This document shows positions 1-11,612 of a DNA stretch of 64,000 bases, one piece after another; position 1 is the first letter of the stretch; each line of letters starts with the position of its first letter. Under the pieces are notes generated by a model, which worked only from the letters and a program-made list of their open reading frames with translations, did no database searches and had not been told where the DNA came from. The translations under genes were made by a program, and so were the position numbers. Origin of the DNA: Pomphorhynchus laevis (Eukaryota > Acanthocephala > Palaeacanthocephala > Echinorhynchida > Pomphorhynchidae); contig WNNJ02001598.1 of NCBI GenBank assembly GCA_012934845.2, forward strand, positions 103,709-167,708. The letters are read 5' to 3'.

Positions 1-2096
1 CTTGTGAAGGTAGGGAGTGGTTGATTAGTCAATATAGAAGATAGAGCTGAGAGTGCTAGTCTCTTTAATTTTTTCTTTGTCGCAGGGGTGCCATGAAAGA
101 CAACTACCTGCGATTTTGATGAATTTAAAATAAGATTGGATAGGGTCAGCTGGTCTGTTAATCTTAAAAAGAAACGGCTGATGTCCGAAGCGACATCTTT
201 GCACCTGCGTCCAGAGAACAGGGCCGTGGTATCATCAGCGTATACCACTAGATGTTGATCACGTTTAAAATTCTTGAATAGTACAATGGAGGCAGCAAGA
301 AATAAGATAGGAGAAAGTGGGGATCCTTGGGGCACACCTGTAATAGGGTAGAACTGACACGCATCAGGGTCGTCTTCATAGTAGAACCTCTTGGTAAACA
401 GTAATATCTCCACCCTGTTAACAATTCTCGCAGGCAACCCGAGTGACCTGAGAGAGGAGATAACAAAGGGAATGGAAATGCGGTCAAATGCAGCAGAAAA
501 GTCAAGGAAAACAGCCACAGCTAGTTGATGGCTATTATCCCTACAAAACTGATGCACTTCACCTATTGCTGAATGAACCGAGCGTCCCTTGACAAACCCG
601 TGAAAACTCGGTGGGATCAAATTACGCCTACTTAAATGGTCGCGGATTCTACGCGCAAGCGCTTTTTCGTAGATGGAGATGAGGGAGTTTTGAATCGAAA
701 TGGGACGCAGATCTTTGGGACATGAAACCGGACTATGCTTTGGTAAGAAAATTCTACGACTAATATTGATGCCGGCTACATCGGATGGTGAGGCTAAAAG
801 CATTGTGACGGCCACTTCTCTTCTTTGATCGGCTGTCAAAAGCTGACAGACTCGAGAAGATAGTGGAGCGACGGATTTAGAGGTGCCCGGAAGTGGCCCC
901 CAGGAGTTAAGGATATCTGTAACAGATAAGTCCCTGCTCCTGAAGTCACCCCAAGGCGGGATTGGTTGGGGAGATTGAGTGGCTCCATAATTATGTAGGG
1001 ATAGTGACTCCTTCAAAACATTATCAAGGCCTATACTACCAATCCAACCCAAAGCTCTATCCTTCCAACAGACAAACTTCTCCTTCTTGAATATCTTCCA
1101 GAAGGAAGACTGAGAAGGGTTAAGGTGAGCGATGTTCGCCTTATCCCTGCTCAGCTGGAACCTATATCTAGTGCTCCAGTATTCATTCGAGATGGCCTGC
1201 CTGGCGGAAACAGAGACATTGGGAAGACGTAGCATTTTAGCCAAAACCTTGAGTTTTGTTGGAGTGGGATTGTAAATATGACCTTTATAGGTAGTCGAAA
1301 GAAACGCGGTAGCTTGCGAGGAGAGGAAGGAATTAAATTCGGTCAAATTCTCATTACCAATTCTGGGGAAGAGTTGGATAGCCGCCTGAAAGAAAGCCAC
1401 TCTGATGGGATCAAAGTGAAACCTCCTTCTAAGCAACGTATCTTCCTCTATCCGCCAACGAATTAGGTCATGAGAGATGGTCTGTTTTTGGCGCGACTGC
1501 TCAGTACAGATGGGTTTCAACAACCACATCTTATGAAGCAGTAATATGTCGAGGAGAGAATTAGTTGTTGAGCAATGAAAAGTTGGGGACGGTGGTTTGT
1601 GAATAAGGTAATCGTTCCTGGCTCTGCAGAGTGCTGCATTAATCCAACGACCAGTTCTGTCGTTGAAGTCACCGAGTAACATGTCATAGCCACTACCCAA
1701 GATACGGTCCAGGAGATCACGGTTTTTGTGAATTTCCCCTGGCCTAATATATATATTGGCTATGCTGATACGTTTACCATTCTTACAAAGTGAAACAGCT
1801 AAACAAGACAGGGCTGGACAAGAATAGTTTAAAAGAAGGGATGATCTTAAGGAGCATTTAACTAGGGTTAAAAGACCTTGAGATGAAGAGGCGTGAGGAG
1901 GGGTTATGTACGGAGTGAAGTGGGTGTAAATATGCTTGGGGATAAATCGAGTAATGTCATGGGGGATACGGATAGACCGCGTCTCCTGAAGGACTATAAC
2001 ATCCGCATCTCTACCAGATAGAAGGCTAAGAGCAGAAGCACCTCCCGAATTCCACTGAAGTATATTCAGTGAAAAAGGCTCTTGACTACTTTGCAT
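1..2096 (-). CDS. LINE-A ORF2: endonuclease/reverse transcriptase, partial at window edge
   Basis: I translated the whole stretch by hand: 698 codons from the ATG at 2096 to the window edge with no stop. The N-terminal third is an exonuclease-endonuclease-phosphatase type nuclease, with QWN near residue 15, LQET near 40 and GDFND near 140. The reverse transcriptase follows, with DFSAAFD (motif A) near 532, GVPQGSPLSPILF (motif B) near 587 and YADD (motif C) near 619. The protein nicks target DNA and primes cDNA synthesis from the element RNA. The start is the first ATG after the ORF1 stop at 2131. The thumb and C-terminus lie outside the window; decayed copies at 7.9 kb and 11.7 kb show the missing 3' end. 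Confidence 0.93.
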   Translation of the reverse strand, partial: MQSSQEPFSLNILQWNSGGASALSLLSGRDADVIVLQETRSIRIPHDITRFIPKHIYTHFTPYITPPHASSSQGLLTLVKCSLRSSLLLNYSCPALSCLAVSLCKNGKRISIANIYIRPGEIHKNRDLLDRILGSGYDMLLGDFNDRTGRWINAALCRARNDYLIHKPPSPTFHCSTTNSLLDILLLHKMWLLKPICTEQSRQKQTISHDLIRWRIEEDTLLRRRFHFDPIRVAFFQAAIQLFPRIGNENLTEFNSFLSSQATAFLSTTYKGHIYNPTPTKLKVLAKMLRLPNVSVSARQAISNEYWSTRYRFQLSRDKANIAHLNPSQSSFWKIFKKEKFVCWKDRALGWIGSIGLDNVLKESLSLHNYGATQSPQPIPPWGDFRSRDLSVTDILNSWGPLPGTSKSVAPLSSRVCQLLTADQRREVAVTMLLASPSDVAGINISRRIFLPKHSPVSCPKDLRPISIQNSLISIYEKALARRIRDHLSRRNLIPPSFHGFVKGRSVHSAIGEVHQFCRDNSHQLAVAVFLDFSAAFDRISIPFVISSLRSLGLPARIVNRVEILLFTKRFYYEDDPDACQFYPITGVPQGSPLSPILFLAASIVLFKNFKRDQHLVVYADDTTALFSGRRCKDVASDISRFFLRLTDQLTLSNLILNSSKSQVVVFHGTPATKKKLKRLALSALSSILTNQPLPTFT

Positions 2097-2130
2097 TGTG
2101 TTACGACAGCTGGAGTGGGATGCCTACCTC

Positions 2131-3327
2131 CTAGCAGAAACTAGGAGAGAGAAAGTTGCCCTTCTCACTCCCAGCCCTACCAGGAGAAGACACTTGCCCA
2201 CCGGCATTATCTTCATCTCCCTTTGAGGCCAACAACTCCCAGCATATATCATCTTTCTTTGCCAACTTCAAGGAAGCCAACTTTTGTTTAGAAGATGATC
2301 TCTTCTTAGAACGGGGGGCTCTCTTTGAAGAGGTAAGAATCGTCGATGGAGGAGAACGGGACTCCTCGAATTTCGCTATCAGATGGTTCGTTAAGGCTCG
2401 AATCTCGTCTTTATATATCTGTAGTCTTGCGTCAACAATTTTGAAAATGTCGGTGTCCGACATACCATAACCGTTTGAATTGGATAAGCTGGCAGCGGCA
2501 AAGTGGGCCGGTTTGACCGGTGCCCCACAATGCCTTAATTTGTATTCTTTGAAGATAGGACATCTTCTAGACCAGGCCGGGTGCTGACCACCACAATTGG
2601 AACACAGAGGGGGGAGAGAACATTTCCCCTCATGGACTTCGGAAGAGCTGCAAACCCCACACGTATGGGGCCTAGTACAGTTCGAGGACCAGTGCCCCCA
2701 GAGGTGGCACCCATTGCAATGGGGGTATGTTAAGTCATCAGCATCTACGATATTGAAAGAAAGATTGTACCCCAGAAAGGGGTTACATTTGCTTTTAGCC
2801 AGACATTCCGCCTGATCGACTGCGGTAGAACAGAATGCTATTGGTATAGCCTGGCCTTTCTTGCCCAGGATTGGGCGAATATTATGAATTTTGAACTCAG
2901 ATGTGAGAGCAATGATATCTTCCTCCGTTGCGAAGGGCGGAAAATTATTAATTTTCAAAGTCGCCTGAATAGGCCTGTAAGTAGTTGACCCAAATTCTTT
3001 TAGGTGTGTTTCGAAAAATTCTAGGTACGATGCTGCCAGATCTAGAGAGCTGAAAGAAACCCGGATTTCGGAATCTAAATATTTTATCGAATTAAATAGA
3101 ATTCTCTTCTTATAAGAGCTTGTAAACTCTCTCAGAAAAATATTGAAAAGATTCTTCCTTTCAAATGGTTGAAGAAGTCTGATTATTACCAGATTCACCA
3201 CTTTAGGCACAGGAGGGAGTTCTCCATCCGTGCTTGAGATTAAAAAATTAGACGAAATAGGACTAACCTTGTTTTCTTTGGCTTGAAAATTCGATGTTAC
3301 ATTAGAAATACCTGAGTTCCGTTCCAT
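2131..3327 (-). CDS. LINE-A ORF1: RNA-binding gag-like protein with three zinc knuckles
   Basis: 398 residues. A central region (about 45-200) is compatible with the RRM-like fold of I/Jockey ORF1 proteins. Then come three Cys-His knuckles: a perfect CX2CX4HX4C (C204, C207, H212, C217), a CX2CX5HX3C variant (C223, C226, H232, C236) and a CX2CX3HX6C variant (C242, C245, H249, C256). The tail from about 330 is rich in Lys, Arg and Ser. In this group ORF1 coats the element RNA in the ribonucleoprotein. The frame is intact and lies directly upstream of ORF2. Confidence 0.9.
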   Translation of the reverse strand: MERNSGISNVTSNFQAKENKVSPISSNFLISSTDGELPPVPKVVNLVIIRLLQPFERKNLFNIFLREFTSSYKKRILFNSIKYLDSEIRVSFSSLDLAASYLEFFETHLKEFGSTTYRPIQATLKINNFPPFATEEDIIALTSEFKIHNIRPILGKKGQAIPIAFCSTAVDQAECLAKSKCNPFLGYNLSFNIVDADDLTYPHCNGCHLWGHWSSNCTRPHTCGVCSSSEVHEGKCSLPPLCSNCGGQHPAWSRRCPIFKEYKLRHCGAPVKPAHFAAASLSNSNGYGMSDTDIFKIVDARLQIYKDEIRALTNHLIAKFEESRSPPSTILTSSKRAPRSKKRSSSKQKLASLKLAKKDDICWELLASKGDEDNAGGQVSSPGRAGSEKGNFLSPSFC

Positions 3328-3394
3328 ATTAGCTTGATTTTGTAAGTTGTTTGAAGCACCGATGGTAAATTTTTGACTGCTTGACTTTTTTCGC

Positions 3395-4072
3395 TTGTAA
3401 ATCTTTCTGTGCTACCATCATAACAGCCTTACCAATTATTCTACGAGTAATTTCACCCACTCCAATATGCCTAATTCATGGGGTTTTGTTAAGAGCAACT
3501 GTGCGACTAAGACATAGGTTACCAATGTTACCTGAGGCATAGGTTTACTAGCTATACGGATAGCAAACATTAAAATGGCATTAGCTAATTTTGTGGGAAA
3601 CGATCCAAATGATGAAAGCGTATGGCAAAAATTAGCTTAAGTAATACTATAAGGACATGCACTCCCATGAGTTCGTTTGGCTGCCTGAACTATCATAATT
3701 CCGTCTATTTTTGAATATATGGAAGGGTGATGTATTACACAATTTTTGATCGATGCAGTCAATTTCGTATTATTTGTAACAGATTTCGCACTTGGATGTA
3801 GCTTTTTTAAATGATCTAAGACTACTTATCCCTCTTATTTCTCATCAAATTTAAAAACTGGATTTTCTATCGATTCTTGACTTAATACACTGATAGCAGC
3901 GCCTATTTTGCCAGATTGCATTAGTCTCGAGAAAGTTTTTAATTTGTCCTGCGACGTTGTTCTCACTCTGTATTGTTGAGACGCTTTAATTTACAAGACC
4001 TTTGCTACTTTAAATATTTCCATGAATTTGTCTGATTTCCAAAGATCGAGTCTCCTTTGAGTAGTTCTGCGA
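3395..4072 (-). pseudogene. Decayed reverse-transcriptase fragment of an endonuclease (REL)-type LINE
   Basis: On the minus strand, broken frames give the N-terminal and early RT part of a retroelement of the same type as the element at 32.4-35.8 kb. Recognisable pieces are SRLMQSGKIGAAISVL, a KKLHPSAKS segment, HGSACPYSI (degenerate G-P-S-G), SSFGSFPTKLANAI and a block matching RPIGVGE-x-RRIIGKA. Several stops and frame changes are present. It is cut at its 3' side near 3390, where LINE-A begins, so LINE-A probably inserted here. Confidence 0.7.
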
Positions 4073-4404
4073 ATTAAATTTGTTTTTGACTCATTATTAT
4101 CTGCAGCAAAGTTTAACTAATGACAGTGATTTCTTTAAGAGCAATGTCCCATCCAGTAAGTCCGTTTGGAATCACTATGTATTTAGATGCAATAGGTTCA
4201 ATAAAAGTTTTACTTGCGTCACACTGAGAGAAAGAAATGAGTTGGGACGCCATAATAAATCTTTCCATACATTATTTTTAAATTATAATTTAATTGCATT
4301 CATTTAAAAAGCTAGTTTCATTTTCTATTATTAAAAGAAATCATATCAATATTATTATATGTTTAAAATCGCAAATTTATAAAACCATATATTTATGTAT
4401 TTTC

Positions 4405-4640
4405 TTTGACCTCTAATATGACCTCTAATTCTTATTCTGATACAACGTCTGTTATTTATTAGTCAATTCAAATAATGAGGTTTATTTTAAATTTCAATTT
4501 TTTATTTTAACTTGATTTAAATTATAGAAAATCTAAAAACAATTATTAATTTTATTATTTAATTATTAAAATTTGATTTAGCATTATTATGTTTTGTTTA
4601 GTTTATAATTATATTAGATACGTAGACTCAGTTAGCTGAT
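4405..4640 (+). repeat. Terminal region of a Penelope-like element (PLE), plus orientation
   Basis: The block starts with two overlapping 'gacctctaat' copies and continues through tctgatacaacgtctgtta, an AT-rich tract, and ends near 'cagttagctgattt'. The same order of motifs occurs on the minus strand at 25.1-25.4 kb and 13.8-14.0 kb, and on the plus strand after the RT fragment at 59.8-60.1 kb. It is therefore the shared non-coding end of one retroelement family. Nothing in it codes. Confidence 0.65.
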
Positions 4641-4699
4641 TTAATACGCTTATATAATGTAAAAATAATGGGTATATAAATCTAAATAATGAAATAGCT

Positions 4700-5215
4700 A
4701 TTGTACGATGATTGAGAAGTGCTTGGAGAAGCTAGAGTAAAGCCTCTAGTATCTTGTGTGATAAGTGAGTGCAACAAAGTTGAAAGGACGCATATGCAAT
4801 GCTGTCGTTCGACCAGCCATGATTTATGCGAGAAAATTGGGTAACGAAAGCAGAAGATATTCACAGGTTAACAGTAAATGATATGAAATATTGTCCACGG
4901 GTATCAAAAGGAAGGACAAAGTCCGCAACACTAATATCCAGAAGATGTTCAAAGTGGACTCAATACAAGACGTCATGGGCCGAGCTACGATTCTTTTGGC
5001 ATGCAGCAAGTGGAGAGAAATACCACTGGATGATAAGCTCTGGAAAGTTCGGGATCGAAGAGAAAAGACGTCGCGGAAGGCCAAATAAACTCTGGAAGGA
5101 TTGCATAAAGGAGGAAATGAAGGCCCTGAGAATAGCGACACGAGATGTCAAAAAACGTTCGATGTAAAAAAGTTGGTTGCCTTTCTGTGATAAATAAGCT
5201 GAAGAAGATTAGAAT
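4700..5215 (+). pseudogene. RTE-like LINE, decayed 3' end of ORF2
   Basis: Frames switch between positions but spell the usual end of RTE-type polymerases: a VVRPAMIYA segment, RKDKVRN, then KRRRGRPNKLWKDCIKEEMK close to the stop. The downstream tail contains gctgaagaagatta, like the low-complexity ends of RTE elements. The upstream RT core is missing. Assignment rests on the GRRRRGRP-x-W-DC signature. Confidence 0.75.
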
Positions 5216-5656
5216 TTTACATTTCGATAAAATGCAAACCATATCAAATACTTAATTTTGTAAATAAATACAACATCATTTAACTAAAAAAGATTAATTC
5301 AACTAATTTTCCACGTCAATTAAACGCGAAATAAATAAATACAAATGAATAAAAGTTAAAGTGTTACTTCATTACTTCAAAAATTAGAAATAAATAAAAT
5401 ACTAATTATTATACTATTTTAATTTATATAAATAAATATTAATTATGCATTTATTTACATTTTTATATGAAGTATTTATAAAAGTATTTATTACTTAATT
5501 TAAGTAATATATTCTCTCGGCAAGAAAATATAGAGTTTTAAAGTTGATACATTATTATTCGATCACAATTGTCCAATTAAATTGATTTAACTAAACATTT
5601 TTTATCGTAATACAATTTTATTTTCTTCGTATTTTAATTTTGTATAATTTACAGAA

Positions 5657-5752
5657 ATTATAATTTTATATTGTTCACAGATTCTAAAATCAGATCAAGT
5701 AAATGAATATACGTATATAATTTTATAATTTTATATTGTTCACAGATTATAA
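5657..5752 (+). repeat. Short local duplication just upstream of a predicted exon
   Basis: A segment of about 34 bases ending 'ttgttcacagatt' occurs twice, at about 5657-5690 and 5718-5752, with one or two differences. Each copy holds a plausible splice acceptor (ttcacag). No function is assigned. Confidence 0.5.
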
Positions 5753-5772
5753 AACCACTTACTTTTAAGCTA

Positions 5773-6128
5773 ATGGCATTTGGATTTACAGGAAAAGGCA
5801 TTACTAATCGAGACATTACGCTATTGAAAATATCGCTTAGTTATCATGGAGGATGCATGTTCGGTATGTACTGTACGAATTGGGCAATTTTATTTGAAAC
5901 ATTTATATTATTCAACATTACAACATTTGATAATCATTAATTTGTCGTTTTGTAGCGATGTTCTATAATAGTGTTCTATGAAATTACAAAATTTCTTAGA
6001 TTAAAATAAACGTTTGAAATTTTTAGGATATAGCGCGTATACTTTTCTTTCATGGTTAAACGGAAACAGAAATAATCTGCTTATATCTTCAATAGCGTCT
6101 TTGGTATTAAATTTATCAGCTTGCATGG
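5773..6128 (+). CDS. Two exons of an unrecognised multi-pass membrane protein
   Basis: Exon a runs 5773-5863 (ATG, 91 bases) and ends TTCG|GTATGT. A 163-base intron follows, ending tttttag at 6026. Exon b runs 6027-6128 and ends ATGG|GTAATA. Phases fit (1 then 1). The peptide contains KISLSYHGGCMFGYSAYTF and, after NGNRNN, the hydrophobic LLISSIASLVLNLSACM, giving one or two membrane segments. An acceptor (gatttacag, ending 5791) lies inside the first coding stretch, so 5773 may be either the true start or a point within an upstream exon. I do not recognise the family. A third exon at 16558 fits in phase. Confidence 0.5.
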
Positions 6129-6719
6129 GTAATATTTGACTTTTTATCTTATTATTTTGTTATTATTTGATTTTGCTCAATGCTATTGAAAATTTGTTTG
6201 TGATAAAATTTTACGTGATAAAAATAATTGTATATAAATATAATTTAAAAATTAAACTCCATAATTTAAAATTTATGCAGTTTTTCTGTTCTTTGCCATT
6301 TTAGTATTAAGCTATTATTGAAAATATTAAAATTTTCAAATTTTGCCGAATTTTTAAATGGGCAAATATATTTAATTGAAATCATTTACTGCGTATACAT
6401 ATAGCAATAAATATTATTATTTAACAGTAAATATTATTATTATTTACGCGGATGAGACTTGGCAACAAAAGCAAAATATATTAACAGATTAGCAGTAAAT
6501 GGTTCGGACGTGTATCAAGTAAAGGTTCGGACATGTTCGAACCTACTCTTCAGCATATTTAGACTTATTCTTTCGCTAACTGCTACTAGCATAATCTGAA
6601 ACCGAAACAAAACTTACAATAATCTGAGAAGTTTTATTAACCCACTGCCGTTGGGGAAAAATAAAAATTTATTAAATAATTACAAGTAAGACGAGAACAA
6701 ATCAAGAGGACAACACAAG

Positions 6720-7665
6720 TTTATCGATATATGAAAACGAATTTATCTCCGTGCAATAAAAAATGTGCGAAAGATCTTTGCAACTTTCTCCGCAGAATGC
6801 GCAGACAATTTCCTGATCGATCGTGGAACTTCAGAGGAATTCCACAAATTTTGCCATGATAACCGTGAATGTAAGCTCTGAATAGAACACAACGTCCACG
6901 CGCATTTGGCTGCATCCAATATGACTGCAAATGTAACTGTGATTGGCTACGTGCATAGTCGAGACGCGATAATCGAGCATCTCATTGGGACCTGAGCTAT
7001 AAAATCATGAGTGAGTTGAAGCTGACAACGATTCTGATAGTCGACTGACAGACGGCTTCCATTAAGCAGGTCAGCTATTACTACCTAATGTACTTTGCAA
7101 GATACTCCTGCAAATTTCTTCTAAAATAGCAATTTTCCCTTATCTAACACGCTGAAATTCTGCACCGATTAAATCATCCAAAATGACACTAATACCATAG
7201 TAGGTGAGGATGGGCTCTAGCATGATGCGAAAATATCGACGAACCCCGACAAAGACAGTGATGATACTCTTCTAGAATAAAACAATGCTGTAACCAATTT
7301 ACACAGTTTGTTCTCAAATTTCTTATTGAAGCACCATCGAGATGTGACGAAAACTCTTAAATATGTGTAGTCGTTATGGAAATCAACTGAGAAATTCTTA
7401 GAGTATAAGACATCCCGTTCACTAAGTATCCCACCACGTTTGAATTTAACAACTTTTGTCTTTTTTGAGTTAACCAAGAAATTAAGAAAACAATGCGAAG
7501 CTAAGGAGTTGCACGTAAGTTTTAGATCAGAGAAAGAATAGGAAGTCACTAGAAGATCGTCGGCGTATAGAAATACGTTTATCTGAGTATCATTTACACG
7601 TAAATATAAAGGACAGATAATCACCTTGGAGAACAGCAATTTCCTGCTTATTGTAGGAAATATGT
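6720..7665 (-). pseudogene. LINE-B remnant: RT motif C region and C-terminal CCHC knuckle
   Basis: The minus strand at 7217-7639 encodes an RT palm and thumb: FLYADDLLV (motif C), then LVNSKKTKVVKFKRGG and YTYLRVFVTSRW. About 300 bases further on, another frame shows CAFCGESCKDLSHIFYC, the Cys-Cys-His-Cys motif found at the end of many LINE ORF2 proteins. The sequence differs from LINE-A, so this is another family. It is truncated at 5' and frameshifted. Confidence 0.75.
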
Positions 7666-7924
7666 GATCTTATCAAATATTTTCACAAAGTTTGACGAAA
7701 GTATATAAAAATAGAATTAACAAATAGCTAGTTAGTTTGATAAAAAAACAATCGTTTTAGCCGAAGAGTCTCTCTATTAATGCTGATATCGGCAGCTTTA
7801 GAAACGTCAAATAATAAAAACGTACAATAATAATATATTTTCTTAATAACAATAAAGTTTGCAGTTAATAACATAAAGGACGACTAAAAAAACACGATTA
7901 AAAATATATCATTACATTCTTTAT

Positions 7925-10900
7925 CATCAGTCTTCTATCCGGATATTGGGATAAGTTCCCACTAGCTGACACCAACGCGTCACTTTACGATTAAGCCACT
8001 CTGTGTCTTTCATACACCTGAAGGCCCAATTGGAGCGCAGGATGGTAGGTAGTTTCGACATGTAGAGCTTAAGAAATCTTAATATTCGCTCTGTGCAACG
8101 TCCTTTAGAAAATAAGAGGAGTATCGAGATTCCTCAGATACCCCAGTGGCGCACTTGAGCACTCTCTCCTAATGACATATGTTAGGCCCGTTTCAGAGCC
8201 CATCTAGCTCTCTGCATGACACTCTTGAGTTTATTCAAATCTGATTCGGAAATCCATTTAACTGTAATGGTAAACCCCAAGTATCTTACTCGATGTGTGA
8301 AGACTGGAAGGGATTGATTATTCATAATGGTGGAGATATATGATATTGCTGGTTTCTTTAACTTTTCTAGATCGCAAGAGTGCATGAAAAACAACCACAT
8401 GCGATTTGGAGGAATTGAGAAGAAGATTGGAAGGGATTAACTGTTCTTTTAATCTTATGAAGAAACGGATGATGTCAGAGACTACATACATGCACCTGCG
8501 TCCAGAGAACAAGGATTTGCTATCATCAGGGTATACCACTAGATGTTGATCACGTCCAAAAGATTTAAACAGAACAATGAAGGCAGCAAGAAATAAAATA
8601 AGAGAAAGTGTGGGGCCTTGATGCACACCTGTAATTGGGTAGAACTGACGTGCATCATAGTTATTTTGATAAAGGTGTACAGCCGTATCTTTACCCCGTT
8701 AACAATTTTTGCAGGCAACCCGAGGAACTTGAGAGTCAAAAAATAACAAAAGCCATATAGATGTGGTCGAATACAGCAGAAAATTCCAGAAAAACAGCTA
8801 CAGCAAGCTGATAACTATTTTCTTGACAAAACTGGTGCACTTAACCGATGGCTGAATAGACAGCGAATTTTCACAAACCCATGAAAACCAGGTTGGGTTT
8901 AATTGCGCCTACTTAAATAGTCTCGGATTTTACACAAGCGCTTTCTCGTAAATAAATATGATGGAATTTTGAATTGAAATGAGCCGCAGGTCTTTAGGAA
9001 ATGATACCGAATAACTTTTTAGTAAAAACAACCGTCGATGACTTTAATTCTTTCAATATCGGATGGTGTGGCTAAGAGTATTTTTATGGCGACCTCATTT
9101 CTCTGAGTGTTTGTAAAAGGCTGGCATACACGAGTGAAGGGTGGCGCACGTGTTTTGGATGTTCATGACAGCGGACTCCAGGAGTTCATAATTTCTTTAA
9201 CGGAAGTGTCTACTCTTGAAACACACCCAGGTAGGAATTTGTTGGGGAGAATGTGTGGCTCAATAATTGTGTAGGGATATAGACTGTTCAAAATCTTTAT
9301 CAAGGTTCATGCTACCAATTCAATCCAATGTCTTCTCCATCAACTAACAAACTTTTCTTTATTGACAATCTTTCAAAAAGACTGAGAAAGGTTAAGGTGA
9401 GCAATATTCGCCTTATCCCTGCTCAGTTGGAGCCTATATCTAGAACTTTAATATTCTTTCGAGATAGCCTGTTTGAAGGAAACAGGGATTGGTAAGGTAT
9501 AACATTTTTGCTAGAACCTTGAGCTTTGTCGGAGTGGGATTTAAAATGTGAGCTTTAAATGTTGTCGAAAGTATCCGAGTAGCCTGCGAAGAGCGGTATG
9601 AATTAAATCGGGACAAACTCGCATTTCCTACAACAGGGGATAGTTGTATAGCAGTCTGGAAGAGGACCACTGATTGGATCAAAGTGGAATCTTCTCCTTA
9701 GCAGCGTATCATTCTCTATACGCCAACGAAGTAGGTCATTCGATGTGTACAGTTGTTGGCGCGACTGTTCATTACAGACTGTTATTAACATCTACTTCTC
9801 ACATAACAGTAAAATGTTGAGGAGCGAATTTGTTGATGTGCAATGATAGGTGAGAAACGGTGGTATGTTTATATGATATGCGTTTTTAGCTCTACAAAGT
9901 GCGGCTTTAATCTAACAACCGGTCCTGCCGTTAAAATCATAAGTAACAAATCGCAATCGCTATCTAATAAACGATCCAGGAGGCCACTGTTCTTGTGAAT
10001 ATCCACTGCCGAATATAAATATTGGCTATGGATACGTTTACCGTTCTTATTGAGTGATATCACTAAACAACAAATGGCTGGATAAGAGTAGGTTAGTAAG
10101 AGGGAATATCTTAAAGAGCTCTTCACAAGAGTTAAAAGATCTTGATATGAAGATGAGTGGAGAGAGGTTATTTGCTATCATAGTGGGCGTATATGTGCAT
10201 AGGTATAAATTGAGTAATGTTCTGGGGTGACCGGACAGATTTAGTCTCCTGAAGGACTATTACATCTGCATTTCGCCTAGCTAAAAACGAAGACCAGAAG
10301 CACCTCCCGAATTCCACCTAATGATATTCAGTGAAAACTGATCTTGACTACTTTCCATTGGTTGCTTATAGGTAGGGGAGACATGTAGACTCGTCGTTTC
10401 AGCAGTAGGAATGTTGTCCTTCCCACTACTGCTTCCAAAAGCAGGCACATACATCCAACCCGCAGTGTTGTGGTTGAGATTAACTGGCTGATTCTTATTA
10501 TTTCCCATTCCCGTTTTCGTCTAGTTTTCCTTCTTTTGAAGCTTTAACTTGGGAGGACCAGAAGACGCTGTTCTATTCTTTGAGTTTAAAGTTGAACTCG
10601 TGCTAGAAGAGGCGCTTATAAGGAAGGTATCAAAAATTAGTCAACATACCTTCTACCATTTTCATCATCGTCTTTATAGACGCTTCATGGCGCTCGTCAA
10701 AAGAGATATGTAACCTTATCCATTAAGGTTTTATTTTTAGAAAGCTGGGCACAGGCAGTGACAACAACCTAAGGAGTGCTCTTAGGCTGTTAATACTTAG
10801 CCTGATAAGCTTTAAAGTATTGACATTTTTGTGACCATGCCGGGTGATTGTGACTATAATTTGAGCAGACTGTATCTAAGCGTGTGCAGACGTTAGTCGA

Positions 10901-11460
10901 GTGTTTGTCGGGGCAAGTCAGGTATATTTTTTCAGACGTATCGCCCCAATGCTCCCATTCGTGACCGTTTTTGCAGTGGGGTACGTGTATTCATCACCTG
11001 CGATGCGGCTGAAAATTAGATTCGACCCTAGAAAGGGGTTGTGCTTTGAGTTTTCAATCGTAATGCGTTCTGATGTGAAGTGTTGCATAATGCAATTTGT
11101 ATCGTTTATTTGGATTTGCTTTTTATAAAACGTATGTTTTGTATATCGAATTTATTCTGAATGACTAGCAGATCTTATTTGTCCATGCCTGGTTCTATGT
11201 TCATTATTATTAAAGTCGCCACAATATGATTATGTTCAGCAAAACCGAATTCGTTCAAGGTAAATTTGAAGAAAACAACACAAGCTTTTGCAAAGTCATC
11301 AGATATTAAAAATATCCAGAATGTACCTGGGCAGAGTTATAAACTACTCGATCAACGTAATTAGCCAAGAAAGGCTTGAATAGCAATTTAAAATAGTCCG
11401 TAATCATAATGTACTAATCATTATCTCTACAATGTTTACCACGTTCCTTTATGAAGGAAG
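7925..11460 (-). mobile_element. LINE-A family, old near-full-length degraded copy
   Basis: Pieces of both ORFs appear in order on the minus strand. ORF1 traces (NEFGF near 11.2 kb, HPAWSQKCQYFKAY near 10.8 kb) are followed by the ORF2 start (SLNIIRWNSGGASG at 10.3 kb) and endonuclease parts at 9.7-10.0 kb. NPTPTKLKVLAKML is at 9.5 kb, LFLAAFIVLFK and a degenerate YPDD at 8.5 kb, and RVRYLGFTITVKW then MQRARWALK at 8.2-8.3 kb. The tail at about 7.93-8.1 kb (KDTEWLNRK) matches the copy at 11.7 kb. Many stops and frame changes exist. It shows what lies beyond the window edge in the intact copy. Confidence 0.88.
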
Positions 11461-11612
11461 TTTGACTGTAGGTCCTTTATCATCAGGACTTACAAATCCT
11501 GATGCATTAATTCTATTAGAAGAAATTTTGATTTGGGTCATTTCTGGAAAATGTTTAATCCTCTGTCGTTGAACTGTTTACTCATTTTTTCGCGTATCAA
11601 AATGCACAAAAA

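Larger units (their letters stand above)
1..3345 (-). mobile_element. LINE-A: young two-ORF non-LTR retrotransposon (I/Jockey-like), 3' part beyond window
   Basis: The element reads right to left. ORF1 (gag-like, three zinc knuckles) is followed after about 34 bases by ORF2 (endonuclease plus reverse transcriptase), which stays open to base 1. Both frames have no stop or frameshift, unlike every other LINE here, so this copy is recent. Its GC content is well above the surrounding DNA. The 5' boundary is placed near 3345 because sequence from about 3395 belongs to a different, decayed retroelement, so LINE-A seems to have inserted into it. Family assignment to the I/Jockey group rests on ORF1 knuckles and the apurinic-type endonuclease; the RT subfamily is not certain. 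Confidence 0.9.

Noticed and set aside
2156-2815. Plus-strand ORFs across the LINE-A ORF1
   Set aside because: Shadows of ORF1, whose zinc knuckles identify the true strand.
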